Assembly: GCA_963835935.1 (NCBI GenBank)
Contig: CAWIHK010000001.1
Location: 806,001 to 870,000, forward strand
DNA length: 64,000 nt
Source of the DNA: CAWIHK01 sp963835935
Lineage (GTDB): Bacteria; Bacteroidota; Ignavibacteria; UBA10030; CAVZMI01
Direction of reading: 5' to 3'
Below the pieces are notes generated by a model. That model had not been told where the DNA came from and made no database searches. It saw only the letters and a program-made list of their open reading frames with translations. Position numbers and translations under genes: made by a program. Shown here piece by piece: positions 51,445-61,300 of this stretch. Within the stretch, counting starts at the first letter, position 1; each line of letters begins with the position of its first letter.

Positions 51445-54400
51445 TTATTTTTCGCTATGACTACTTTTGATTGGATATTCTGATAAATAAAAACCGCCTA
51501 CAAATTGAGATGACGGATAATGCCTTAAAAAAATGAAAAGCCCGTTAGTATTTGGATCAATATAAGAGTGATAGATGAGATCTTTCGGATATGTGTCATA
51601 ATGTTTTAGAAACTCTTTGGTAAGTTGTTTAGTGCTCCATTTCCCGTTTATATATTCTGACCATGCGAGTCTGATCTCCCAATAATTGATCGGTTTTAAA
51701 TTTGAGGTCGGTTGTTTTGAAGCATCCTCAAATGTTTGTGGACTGCCATCTTTGTTCTTAGGCACCGCATCATCGTGTTTTTGAATAAATTCAGTCCAGA
51801 AAAGTAACAGGCGGCCTTTCCATACAACAGGTGTTAAGTGTACGCCGCTATTATCGCCATCATCAATACTTCGGATATCCACCTGTATTTTATCCCATGC
51901 GCTCCATTTCATATACTTATCCCATGTACGATAGAAAAACTGGTACGGAGCATTGTGCGTGCGTGCAAATACATGTAATAATTTTAATTGTCCGTTATCG
52001 TCATTTTCCTGATAGGTTCCCCACACTTCAAGATTGGCGACATCGTTCAGTTTTGCAAGATAATTTCTAAAAGCCGTTTCGACGCTTGCACTAGTAATGT
52101 CGTTTTGTATCAGTTCAGATTCCAGATCTTTGAAGAAGGGGCTTCTATCGTCTCGCCATTCAGGTTCTAACCAGTTTTCAGGATAAAGAAAAATCTGACG
52201 GTTGGCTTCCCACACGCGATAGTATTTCATCCACTCCCAGCGATCTGCATCAATGGAATCTGGTGAAACGCCTTTTTCAACTCCTGTTCTTCTGTCGCTT
52301 TCCAAATTTAGTAAGCAGCGGTTTACAAACATTTGCACCGATGAATTAGCCTGCACGATGCGCGATGTGTCCATGCAGGAACCCATTTGCACATCGATGA
52401 GGAAATATTCAAACAAACCATCAGCATCGGTTGCTCCCCAATCTATCAATTCTTGTTTTGTTAAGAGATAACTGATGAGCGCTTGTTTCTGATTCTCACG
52501 AATTTTATCGCTGAGCCCGCCGGCAAGTTTCAGCCAGTCTTCATCTTCATATTTAGCTTTCACCGTACTTTTTACCAGGTCAGCTGTGGTATTTAACTTG
52601 TCAAAATCTGTTTCTGGAATTGCCCATTGTGCCAAAGTTTGGGCTGATATTCCTGTTTTTAAAACAAACTGCATTGCATCATTGAGTTTGGAAAGAGCTA
52701 TTTCTTTTTTAAAATCATCGACAGAAAAATTATAGTAAGTATTAACGAGATAGATTATTGTATTTAAATCCCATGCAGAAGCTAAACAGAGTTTACTTAT
52801 TAAATCTCCTACTATCGGTAAAGGATTTGTCAGATTAGCAGCAGCAAAAACATCAACCAGCGAAGCCTGGGATTGAGGAATTGCATTGCGTAATTGCACG
52901 TAATCATTTATTCTCTTCCAGTGTATCGGCGTGATCGCTTTGAAATTTATATTGTCAAAGTCAATGCTGAACGTCATAAAGTGATTTAGTTCCGATTCAT
53001 CCAACTTGAATCCCAAAATAAATTTTGCAGCGCGGTGATATATTGTTGCATCCTCAATAAATTGGTCTATCATAACCGCGGGAAAAGCCGAAGAAGATGG
53101 GATTATCTCCTTAGCAGATGTTGCTGTTTTCCATGAAAGCTTGATACCTGCATTGTTGGATATTTCCGTGTATTCGAGTTTTAAACGACACAATTGAGAA
53201 GCATTAAGTGTTTGGATCACCTCCCATGATGTCCGCGTATCCGCTGCCGGTTTTTCCAAAATCAAAACGTCGTCAATAAAAAGCTTGAATGATTCATCGG
53301 CTTCAGCAACATCTACGATTAATGTATAATCACCGCTCGAAGGTGCAGATAAATAGGTTTGCCATCGGACACTGAAATTATTAGCAGGGACCAGTGGATC
53401 GGGTGATCCGGTTCCCCAATCAAAATTAATTTCGTTGTCATTGCGTGTGAGGACTGATGTAGTAAAAGTTGCATCAGAAAAATATTCAGTTGAAAATCCT
53501 TGATGGGCAAGCGAATTGATGAGAGATTGTAAATCATCTCTGAGTAAAATCGCCGTTGCCTCTTCGCTTAATCCGAGAAGAGCCGCTATGTGCTGTGTAA
53601 TGGCATCTTCGTGTAATTTCTTTTTAAGCAGAGGCAGGTAACTATCATATACAAACTGAAGTTTTGCATCCAAGGTTGATTCTGGTATTTGTGAGGGATG
53701 ATTTAATAAAACATTCAAAGCTAAATTCATATCAGGGAAAACACCGCTGAAATTTGATATAATAAAATCTTCAGGCATGGTGTAGATGGAATTCACCGCA
53801 TTTATGAAATTTGTACTAACTCCAGGAAGGCTGTTCAGTGCAACCTGTTCAGCATCATACATGACACCTGTGCAGGTGAGCCTTCCACTTGCTTTTGTGT
53901 AGGTATACTTAGGAGAAAGTGATTCAGGTATAACAACCGTCAGGTTTGCATCTGCCATAGCCGTGTATGTCGGGCTACCAGTAGCGAGAGTTTTTGATAA
54001 AATATATAATGTATCAACAGCCGCGGGAAAGTTGATATTAGTTCCGGCCAGTGCTTTCAATGCAATCCGGTCTGCATCTGTCATAATACCGAAGCTGGTA
54101 AGCTTGCCACTTGATAATTCATAGCTATATTTTGATGCGAGCTGTGCTGGAATTGTTATTGGAAGATTCTGATCTGTAAAAACAATAAATGATTGTGTGG
54201 ATTGGATAATACCAATTAGTTGACTTACCACATCCGGGTTGAAAGAAAGTGATAGATCGCTTGCTAAAATATCGATAGTAAGCGGAGTCGAAGGGGTATC
54301 CGGATAATTCTGCTCAATTGAGCTAAAAACGTCATGAATAGCACGGACAATCTGCTTTACTTTGTCTGTGTTTATGCCCAACGTTGATTCAGCCGGTAAT

Positions 54401-57400
54401 GAACCGTTAAATATATATTGTAATATCTCTGTTTTAAATCCTGCTTTTTTTATTGAGGCGGCTAAGTTATAAAAATCAAGTGTATCTGATGGTGAAATAT
54501 TTTCAAAAACGGGATCCATGGGCGGAACTGCCGGAACTGGAATAGATAACTTGCTGAAAGGATTGGAGCTGAATAATTCTGTTAATAAGCAGAAATCCGG
54601 CACTTTTAATTTCAATGCCTTACTAAATACAGTGTATCTATAGATGATGCTTAGGTTATAAATATTTAATTTGTCTGTTGTCAGATTGATAGCACGTTCG
54701 GTCCCATTATCATCAACATGCGCTACTTCAATAATAGCATTCAAATCATCTTGAGACATTCTGAATGCGGCAAGAATAGCTGGAATATGATCTAATAAAA
54801 CCTGAGTTGAATCGGTCAGGTAATTTCCAAAATCATCAGCTTGAAATGCCGCATCAATTCTTTGCACAGCTTTATTAAGAAACAATTTTTTATAAAGCGA
54901 TTTGTCCCCATAAGTATCAATACTACCCCAAAGCGTGGCTAACTTATTTAGCGGGAGTTTCAATTCTTGATTAAGTAAGACCGCATAAGAGAGTTTACTG
55001 ATGGTGACATCGGAAATATCATTTTCTCCCAAAGCAGCAAGCATTAAGTCTACTTCATGAATAGTCCAACCTAATTTTCTCCACAAACGGATAAAGCGAT
55101 GGATTTTTGACCAGGTATCGTCTTTGATCCCCGACAAAGGTAATTGGGCATATACATTACACAAAGTGCGCAGACAAGTTGTATCTAAATCGCAAGTCGA
55201 ATCAAGTTGATACAACGTAATGACAGAATTGAAATTATCGAAGTTATTTTTAACCCAAGCTGTGAAATCGGCAGGAGTGATTTTGCCGGAAAGGGCATCC
55301 ATTATAACAGTATCAGTAGAAGGATCAAGCGTGCCTGCATCTATATTTTGCAATTTTTGATAGATAAGTGAAGCATCTGTATTGCTATTGGCAAAAAGCT
55401 GTTCAAGGAAGTCGTAAGCATATTGGTATGGATTAATAAATTTTGTTTTTATCAATTCTACCAAATCTATGTACTGCATTCCTGAACGTCTCAAAAACTC
55501 ATGAATTCCATCCGGGATTCCAGTTCCAGCCATTTTTTCAAGGTCATTCGGATTTGTAAACCCGAAATATTCATGGAGTTGTCTTGTATCACTGGCTCCA
55601 GTAAATTTCTTCCCAGTAAGGACGGTATATTCTTCTTCAGAAATTCTCAATAGTTCCGATTCTATTGCGCGGTTTGTAGTTTGCGTGAAATCATTTTGCA
55701 TGGCAGTCATTACATCATAGCGTTCCGTTTTAAGGTGATCGCTGTATGTGCGGATAACATCAAGGGGCTGATGGTAAGGAAGAGAAAAAGGATAGACCGC
55801 ATTCGTCAAAATACGGTAAGCTTCCGGTTCATAGTTTTGTGGATTTGCTCTTAGTTCATCGGAAGTCGTGTCGCCGGTATCATAGGCCGCATTCTCATCC
55901 AATGCACCATGAAAAGTATAATACTCCATAACTTCGTTAACTAAGTCGATGTACGGGATAATGGTGTTGGTGTTTTCGCATGTCAATGGCAAATACAATA
56001 AATCGGGCCTGCGCAAAGCAAACATATCAAGAGGAGATTTTCCATCGGCATTTGTTGCACCGCGCCACAGAAAGCGTAAAATATCGACAAGATAAGCCGC
56101 GGCACCGTATACGGATCGGCAATCTTCGCATTCACAAATATCGGGACTGCCAAAAAGGTTCGAGTAATTTGGAACATTATTTTGTAATACATTCATCACG
56201 TCTTCATAATCCGATCCCGAATAAGCATAACCAGGAGCGATTCCATGAGACAAATCGTACATTTTCATCGATTGTTCTGCCGCCCGTGTGCCAATGTAAT
56301 GTGACCGTTGGTAAACGGCTTCAGCTACCTGTTCTCCGCCCAATGCATCGCTGTACATTTTAACAAAGCTTTTTTTCGGAATGCTGGTAATGGCGTAGGC
56401 AGAGTTTAAATTCTTTTCCATCAACACATTCATTACATCAGGGGTTGGGCTGACTTGGAAAATACGCTGCATACGTTTGAGTTCATTCGTAACATTTTCG
56501 TAATTATTCGGAGCGGCAGTTTTAATTTCTTGTTCGAATTCGTGAATGCGTGAAGAGCTGATGTCAAATTTAGGATTCTGGCTGATAAAGTTGTTGATGC
56601 CATTTTTAGTGTTCACATCTTCAACAGCCAGCTGCTGTTTTTTCAACATGAGTGCTATTTTTTGAGTCGGAAATGCAGCATTCAAAACAGTCTGAAATTG
56701 GTCCGTGTATATTTTAATTCTTTCATCTTCAGTATTCGCTTTAATGAAATCAGGGATTCCGGTTTTTGTAAAAATCTCTTTCCATGTATCTGAATCTAAT
56801 TCTAAAAGTTGCGTTGCTGACGTGAATTTGCGGTTAACCTGTAGTTCTTCCAATAAAGGTTGATTACCACCGCCAATCAGAGCTAGTTGTTGGGAAAATA
56901 AAAGATTTGAGATGAGATTCGGATTCTTTTTAAATATGGGATCATTCGGTAAAAATTCATTCCAGAATTTTTTATAATCTGCTTTATTGTTTGCAGAATT
57001 ATAATAATTTCTGATAGCATTTACAAAAGCGTCTTGCTGTTCTTTTTTAGGAAGTGCGGCTGACAACATTTTACTTAAAGGAACCGTTTGATTGGCTCCT
57101 TTATTAATAAGGACGAATGATGAAGCATTAGCATGAACCAAATTTAAAAACGAAATAATTTCATCCTGTCTGAAGGTTTTTATTATATTTGCTTTAACAG
57201 AACTTGTAATTGCCGTATTTAACTCATCATTATTTTTTTTATAGAGGACAGTCCAGTCAAGAAGTATTTGCTGTCTCCCAATGCCATAAAGAAGTTCATG
57301 GGAGAGCTTTCGTTTTGTGTAAGCGTTTAATGTCTCTGCATCCACGGCGATGCGGATTTTACTTTCATCTTCGTCCAGCTCGCCGGCAACAAAATGAACC

Positions 57401-58122
57401 TGATCCTCTGATTTTGCTAAATCTATAAGCCGAACTCTGCTTTCTTCCAAAAAAGGATTTAAAGCTGCCATCAACATTTCGTATTCTGTTTTTCTATTGT
57501 TTTTGGTAATGAGAACGCTCAGATTTTTAACTTCTCCTTTGTCTGAATAATCTTCGGAATTGACAATGCACGATCGTCCGATGATTAAGTCATCTTCAAC
57601 GGCAAAAACTATTACGTCTGCTTTTTTGCGTTCAGCTTTCTTGTACTGAAAGCTGAAAAATTTAATGATATAGAATCCTTTTGCATCGGAATATGTCTCA
57701 CCTAAATATTCGAAACCGCCATTTTTTAATATATCTTTCAAAGTGCTTACCTGACGATAAATGGCTGCGCCTTTCAAATCAACATCAAAAGCGATTAATT
57801 GCTGTCGTTTAGCCGGTGCTCCGGAATTATCATATACAGTACCGTTGACAGTAAATCCATTATTTCCCAACGTCAATTTTTTCTCTCTAATCTTTTCAAC
57901 CATTGCATCGTATGTGGCATTATCCAAAAGCAACGATTCATCAATTGGAATATTAACTTTTGCCTGGAATGCCCTGACTTGTTTTAATGTCGACTCGCCC
58001 GCTTTATGGGCAGCCACTTCGGCGGTATTAACAGGGTATCCAAGTGAATGCAACGCCTTATGAAGGAGGTTTACTCTCAACGATATTTCATTGAGTGCGA
58101 GAGAATATGATGAAGATTTCAT
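51445..58122 (-). CDS. TcA toxin component, N-terminal part, with PA14 insertion
   Basis: 2225 residues; ATG at 58122 behind AGGAAGGG. Domains: a peptidoglycan-binding-like N-terminus (residues ~15-80), a transthyretin-like beta domain, the alpha-helical TcA shell with the VRP1 signature around residue 660 (CECEDCRSVYGAAAYLVDILRFLWR), a PA14-type carbohydrate-binding domain at ~1545-1680 (RWQTYLSAPSSGDYTLIVDVAEADESFKLFIDDV), and the neuraminidase-like region near the end (WSAWDKIQVDI...LTPVVWKGRLLLFW). It ends in SHSEK-stop. Removing one A from the A5 run at 51448-51452 restores the frame (SHSENNNGG) into the next part. Complete TcA ~3,530 residues, larger than Photorhabdus TcdA. Confidence 0.88.
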   Translation of the reverse strand: MKSSSYSLALNEISLRVNLLHKALHSLGYPVNTAEVAAHKAGESTLKQVRAFQAKVNIPIDESLLLDNATYDAMVEKIREKKLTLGNNGFTVNGTVYDNSGAPAKRQQLIAFDVDLKGAAIYRQVSTLKDILKNGGFEYLGETYSDAKGFYIIKFFSFQYKKAERKKADVIVFAVEDDLIIGRSCIVNSEDYSDKGEVKNLSVLITKNNRKTEYEMLMAALNPFLEESRVRLIDLAKSEDQVHFVAGELDEDESKIRIAVDAETLNAYTKRKLSHELLYGIGRQQILLDWTVLYKKNNDELNTAITSSVKANIIKTFRQDEIISFLNLVHANASSFVLINKGANQTVPLSKMLSAALPKKEQQDAFVNAIRNYYNSANNKADYKKFWNEFLPNDPIFKKNPNLISNLLFSQQLALIGGGNQPLLEELQVNRKFTSATQLLELDSDTWKEIFTKTGIPDFIKANTEDERIKIYTDQFQTVLNAAFPTQKIALMLKKQQLAVEDVNTKNGINNFISQNPKFDISSSRIHEFEQEIKTAAPNNYENVTNELKRMQRIFQVSPTPDVMNVLMEKNLNSAYAITSIPKKSFVKMYSDALGGEQVAEAVYQRSHYIGTRAAEQSMKMYDLSHGIAPGYAYSGSDYEDVMNVLQNNVPNYSNLFGSPDICECEDCRSVYGAAAYLVDILRFLWRGATNADGKSPLDMFALRRPDLLYLPLTCENTNTIIPYIDLVNEVMEYYTFHGALDENAAYDTGDTTSDELRANPQNYEPEAYRILTNAVYPFSLPYHQPLDVIRTYSDHLKTERYDVMTAMQNDFTQTTNRAIESELLRISEEEYTVLTGKKFTGASDTRQLHEYFGFTNPNDLEKMAGTGIPDGIHEFLRRSGMQYIDLVELIKTKFINPYQYAYDFLEQLFANSNTDASLIYQKLQNIDAGTLDPSTDTVIMDALSGKITPADFTAWVKNNFDNFNSVITLYQLDSTCDLDTTCLRTLCNVYAQLPLSGIKDDTWSKIHRFIRLWRKLGWTIHEVDLMLAALGENDISDVTISKLSYAVLLNQELKLPLNKLATLWGSIDTYGDKSLYKKLFLNKAVQRIDAAFQADDFGNYLTDSTQVLLDHIPAILAAFRMSQDDLNAIIEVAHVDDNGTERAINLTTDKLNIYNLSIIYRYTVFSKALKLKVPDFCLLTELFSSNPFSKLSIPVPAVPPMDPVFENISPSDTLDFYNLAASIKKAGFKTEILQYIFNGSLPAESTLGINTDKVKQIVRAIHDVFSSIEQNYPDTPSTPLTIDILASDLSLSFNPDVVSQLIGIIQSTQSFIVFTDQNLPITIPAQLASKYSYELSSGKLTSFGIMTDADRIALKALAGTNINFPAAVDTLYILSKTLATGSPTYTAMADANLTVVIPESLSPKYTYTKASGRLTCTGVMYDAEQVALNSLPGVSTNFINAVNSIYTMPEDFIISNFSGVFPDMNLALNVLLNHPSQIPESTLDAKLQFVYDSYLPLLKKKLHEDAITQHIAALLGLSEEATAILLRDDLQSLINSLAHQGFSTEYFSDATFTTSVLTRNDNEINFDWGTGSPDPLVPANNFSVRWQTYLSAPSSGDYTLIVDVAEADESFKLFIDDVLILEKPAADTRTSWEVIQTLNASQLCRLKLEYTEISNNAGIKLSWKTATSAKEIIPSSSAFPAVMIDQFIEDATIYHRAAKFILGFKLDESELNHFMTFSIDFDNINFKAITPIHWKRINDYVQLRNAIPQSQASLVDVFAAANLTNPLPIVGDLISKLCLASAWDLNTIIYLVNTYYNFSVDDFKKEIALSKLNDAMQFVLKTGISAQTLAQWAIPETDFDKLNTTADLVKSTVKAKYEDEDWLKLAGGLSDKIRENQKQALISYLLTKQELIDWGATDADGLFEYFLIDVQMGSCMDTSRIVQANSSVQMFVNRCLLNLESDRRTGVEKGVSPDSIDADRWEWMKYYRVWEANRQIFLYPENWLEPEWRDDRSPFFKDLESELIQNDITSASVETAFRNYLAKLNDVANLEVWGTYQENDDNGQLKLLHVFARTHNAPYQFFYRTWDKYMKWSAWDKIQVDIRSIDDGDNSGVHLTPVVWKGRLLLFWTEFIQKHDDAVPKNKDGSPQTFEDASKQPTSNLKPINYWEIRLAWSEYINGKWSTKQLTKEFLKHYDTYPKDLIYHSYIDPNTNGLFIFLRHYPSSQFVGGFYLSEYPIKSSHSEK

Positions 58123-58340
58123 ACGAGCCCTTCCTGGTTGTCATATGTAAAGTTGTTAACCATTTTCATTAGGTGTAAATTATTTTGTTGGTTTTGCTAT
58201 GTCATTGTAAAAAATAACGGTTAATAATATTTGCCAGTTTGTTAAACTCTTCTGAATGCAGAAATAATATTAAAGTTTTATTTTTTCGATAATTATAAAT
58301 CCTGTTGAAATTTGTTTATAAACACTATACATCGGATGTG
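58123..58340. other. Gap between TcB-TcC and TcA genes
   Basis: 218 AT-rich bases with no ORF, no clear terminator and no Pho-type array. May carry the tcA promoter, or be an untranslated spacer in one transcript; nothing decisive is visible. Confidence 0.4.
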
Positions 58341-61300
58341 TTATTCCTCCTTCTTTTCAAGCTGATACGGATGATTGATCGCATATTCTAACTCATTATA
58401 GATCTTTTCATAAGCCTCTGGGTTTGTTACTTCATATTGCCATCCTGTACAAAGCGAGTGCCATAATTTAGAACAATATCTATATTTTGTGAATAATTCT
58501 GGAAAAGCTTCATACATATAATTATTTATCATTCTTTCTTTTGCTCGTTGTTCATTCAGGTCAGGATTATCACTTTCCATACCAATCACCATAGTCATTA
58601 TTGTTGCCATTCCGCCACCTACTCCAGCCACTTTCATGAATATGGCTATGAGTGAAGTGTCTACCACTGCTGAAACAGCCATATCTTTTGCTGCCTTTAA
58701 CTTATCTTCACTTAATAAAATAACAGTAGTTCCAATAGCGATAGCGGCTACTAAACCTATCCCTTCTAAGGTTGCAAATCCGCCTGATTTTCTAATCCGC
58801 ATGCCTCTACTCATTGCTAATGCTTGAATATCTTTTTCCACTGTGTGAGCAGCATATTCAGTGAGAGATGAAAACATTTTTCTTTTGTATACATCTAAGA
58901 ATCTTATCCCACGCTTAAAAATTCCCGCAGCTGCCCGGGATTCTGGGCCGGACATAGCATTGGAAATTAATTTCACTTCATTATTTTCTACAGCAGCCAA
59001 CGCTGCTTCGGCTTCAGGCCCGGTTTGCGTATGTAGAAATTCAATAGCTGCTTTACGGTTTTGTGCGAAATTCTTTTCTAATGAAGATGCTCCCTTTATT
59101 CTGCCTTCATATGCTTTATTATCTATCCAAAAAATTTCCTTCGTTTTAGGATTGTAGGCTATCGAATCAAATCCTCCTTCGTTAACCTTCTTACTCCAAT
59201 CCCTGAACACATAAAATCCTTCTCGATCTAAGAATTGATCAGTTGCTAATTCTCCAATTTCTCCTATTTCAGATCTTGGATCAGCGCCAGTTGTATCGGT
59301 GTACGTCAATGGATTTGCCCGACAATATGCGTACAAATTTAATTCGGCTTTAATTCCAGCAGGGTCGGGATTTAGCCATCGACCTAACCACAATATATAA
59401 TATCTGGCATTATGATAACTAAACCCGCTCTCTTCATCACGTTCCATTCCGGTGTAGCGGTACCGTTTGTATGCGGCTTTAATATCTTTGTCAACTGCCT
59501 GATAGCTCGTTGTGCCGTAGGGATGATATTCTTCGTAACTGATAATTCTTGCATTCAAAGAGTCATCAGTTTCGATTGAAGCAGAGCCGAGATGGTTACC
59601 GTGCTGATATCGAACAAGCCGCGACGGAGCATCGTCGCTGCCTTGCGTTCGGGTTTCTATCATGGCAATCCTCGTCTTATCATCCATTACATGGCAAGTT
59701 TGCCGTTCGAGGGTTTGTGTGTCAGTGTTATCATATTCACGATAAATCTCTACGGCGCCTAAATAAATCCGCTCAGATTTTTTAGAGGGATTTAATACAC
59801 CTGCACCGGCTTGCCGCTCAGTGATTTTTCTTGCACGCTGCCCACTATTGTCGTACACATAATAAGTGGTTTCAGGCGTACCGTTAACGACTGCTTGTTT
59901 TGCTACTGCCTGCAATTCATCTTTGAAATTCCAGTTCATCACCTGCAAATGCGGAAGAGATGTGATGAAACCATGCTGCGGATGGTGAGGATAGTTGTAC
60001 GTATCGGCACCAACCGTTGTCGAAGAAAGGCGATTATTATTTGCAGCGTAATTATAATTACGGGTCCAATTGTCGTTGGTAGCTGTGTGCTGCATCTGCA
60101 ATATATTTCCAACTCCATCGTAAAGGTATTGCTGTGTGTAGGTGCGCCATGCCATAGGGTCGTTCTGGCTGTATTGTTTTAAGAAAGGCAAGTCGTTCCA
60201 ATTATCTTCCATCCCAAAATTCAATTGCCCGGCATGTTCTCTTCCCGTTGCATCAGTCAAACGATACAGCGCATCATAGGTATAATAAGATGTTCCTGTG
60301 ATTTTTTGATTATTAAAAAAAATAGCGGGAATGTTTTTATCCTCGATGTGTGTGATATTTCCCACCGGGTCGAAAGTGTAATACAAATCCTGCAATGGGT
60401 CGTTGTTCTGGCGTTTCGTTTGAAGATGAATAAGACGGAATGTATCCTCGTCATAAAAATAATTTGTGCTAACATTGTTGCCGTACGTAATTGTTTTACG
60501 TTGTGCTTTTTCGTTGTAGTCGATGTTTTTTACAAACCATTCGGTGTTTCCGTTTTGGGTAACCTGCACGGTATTGAGTAAGCCGGCTTCGTTGTACTGC
60601 GGAAGAAAAATGCTTGAATCGGGAAATGTTTGTTGTGTGATGCGATATAGAGCATCGTATTCAAATGCAGAAGTAAAAACTTCTCCATCTAAATTTGCAT
60701 CAGGATTCGCACCGCTCCAATCGACAACTTCTTTATATTTTTGGGCAAATGTTTTTGAGGTAGAAATCGGATTTCCCTTGAAATCAAATTGTGCGGTTTC
60801 TACTTTCCCGGCGGTATCATAAATCTTTACTACTTTCGTACGAAAATTATTTACTTTGTCGTTGAGAAGTCCTTCACCATAAATTATTTTTTCAAAGGTA
60901 TTGTCCAAGAGTGTTGATCCATCGCCGCCGATAACTTTCTTTGCAGTCGGGCGATGCAGTATGTCGTACTCAAAACTAAACTCATGGTTGCGTTCATCCC
61001 AAGTACGCAGCGGATTCCCAAGTATATTAATCAACAGCCATCGTTGGCCGGCATCCATGCTGAGTTGATATACTTTATTTCCAAGCATATCAAACTTATG
61101 CTGCATCACTGTATTGCCGCGCGTGTCGGTGATTGAGCGTATATTGCCTTCAATATCTAATTCATTTTTAGTGTAGAAAAGTATATCATTATTGAGAGCA
61201 TCTTTACCATTGTTTTCAATCAACAACACAAGCCGTCCCAGAGTATCGAAATGTTTGATCGAGGGAGTATTGGCATGTTTTGAGGCGCCTTCAGCAGCTT

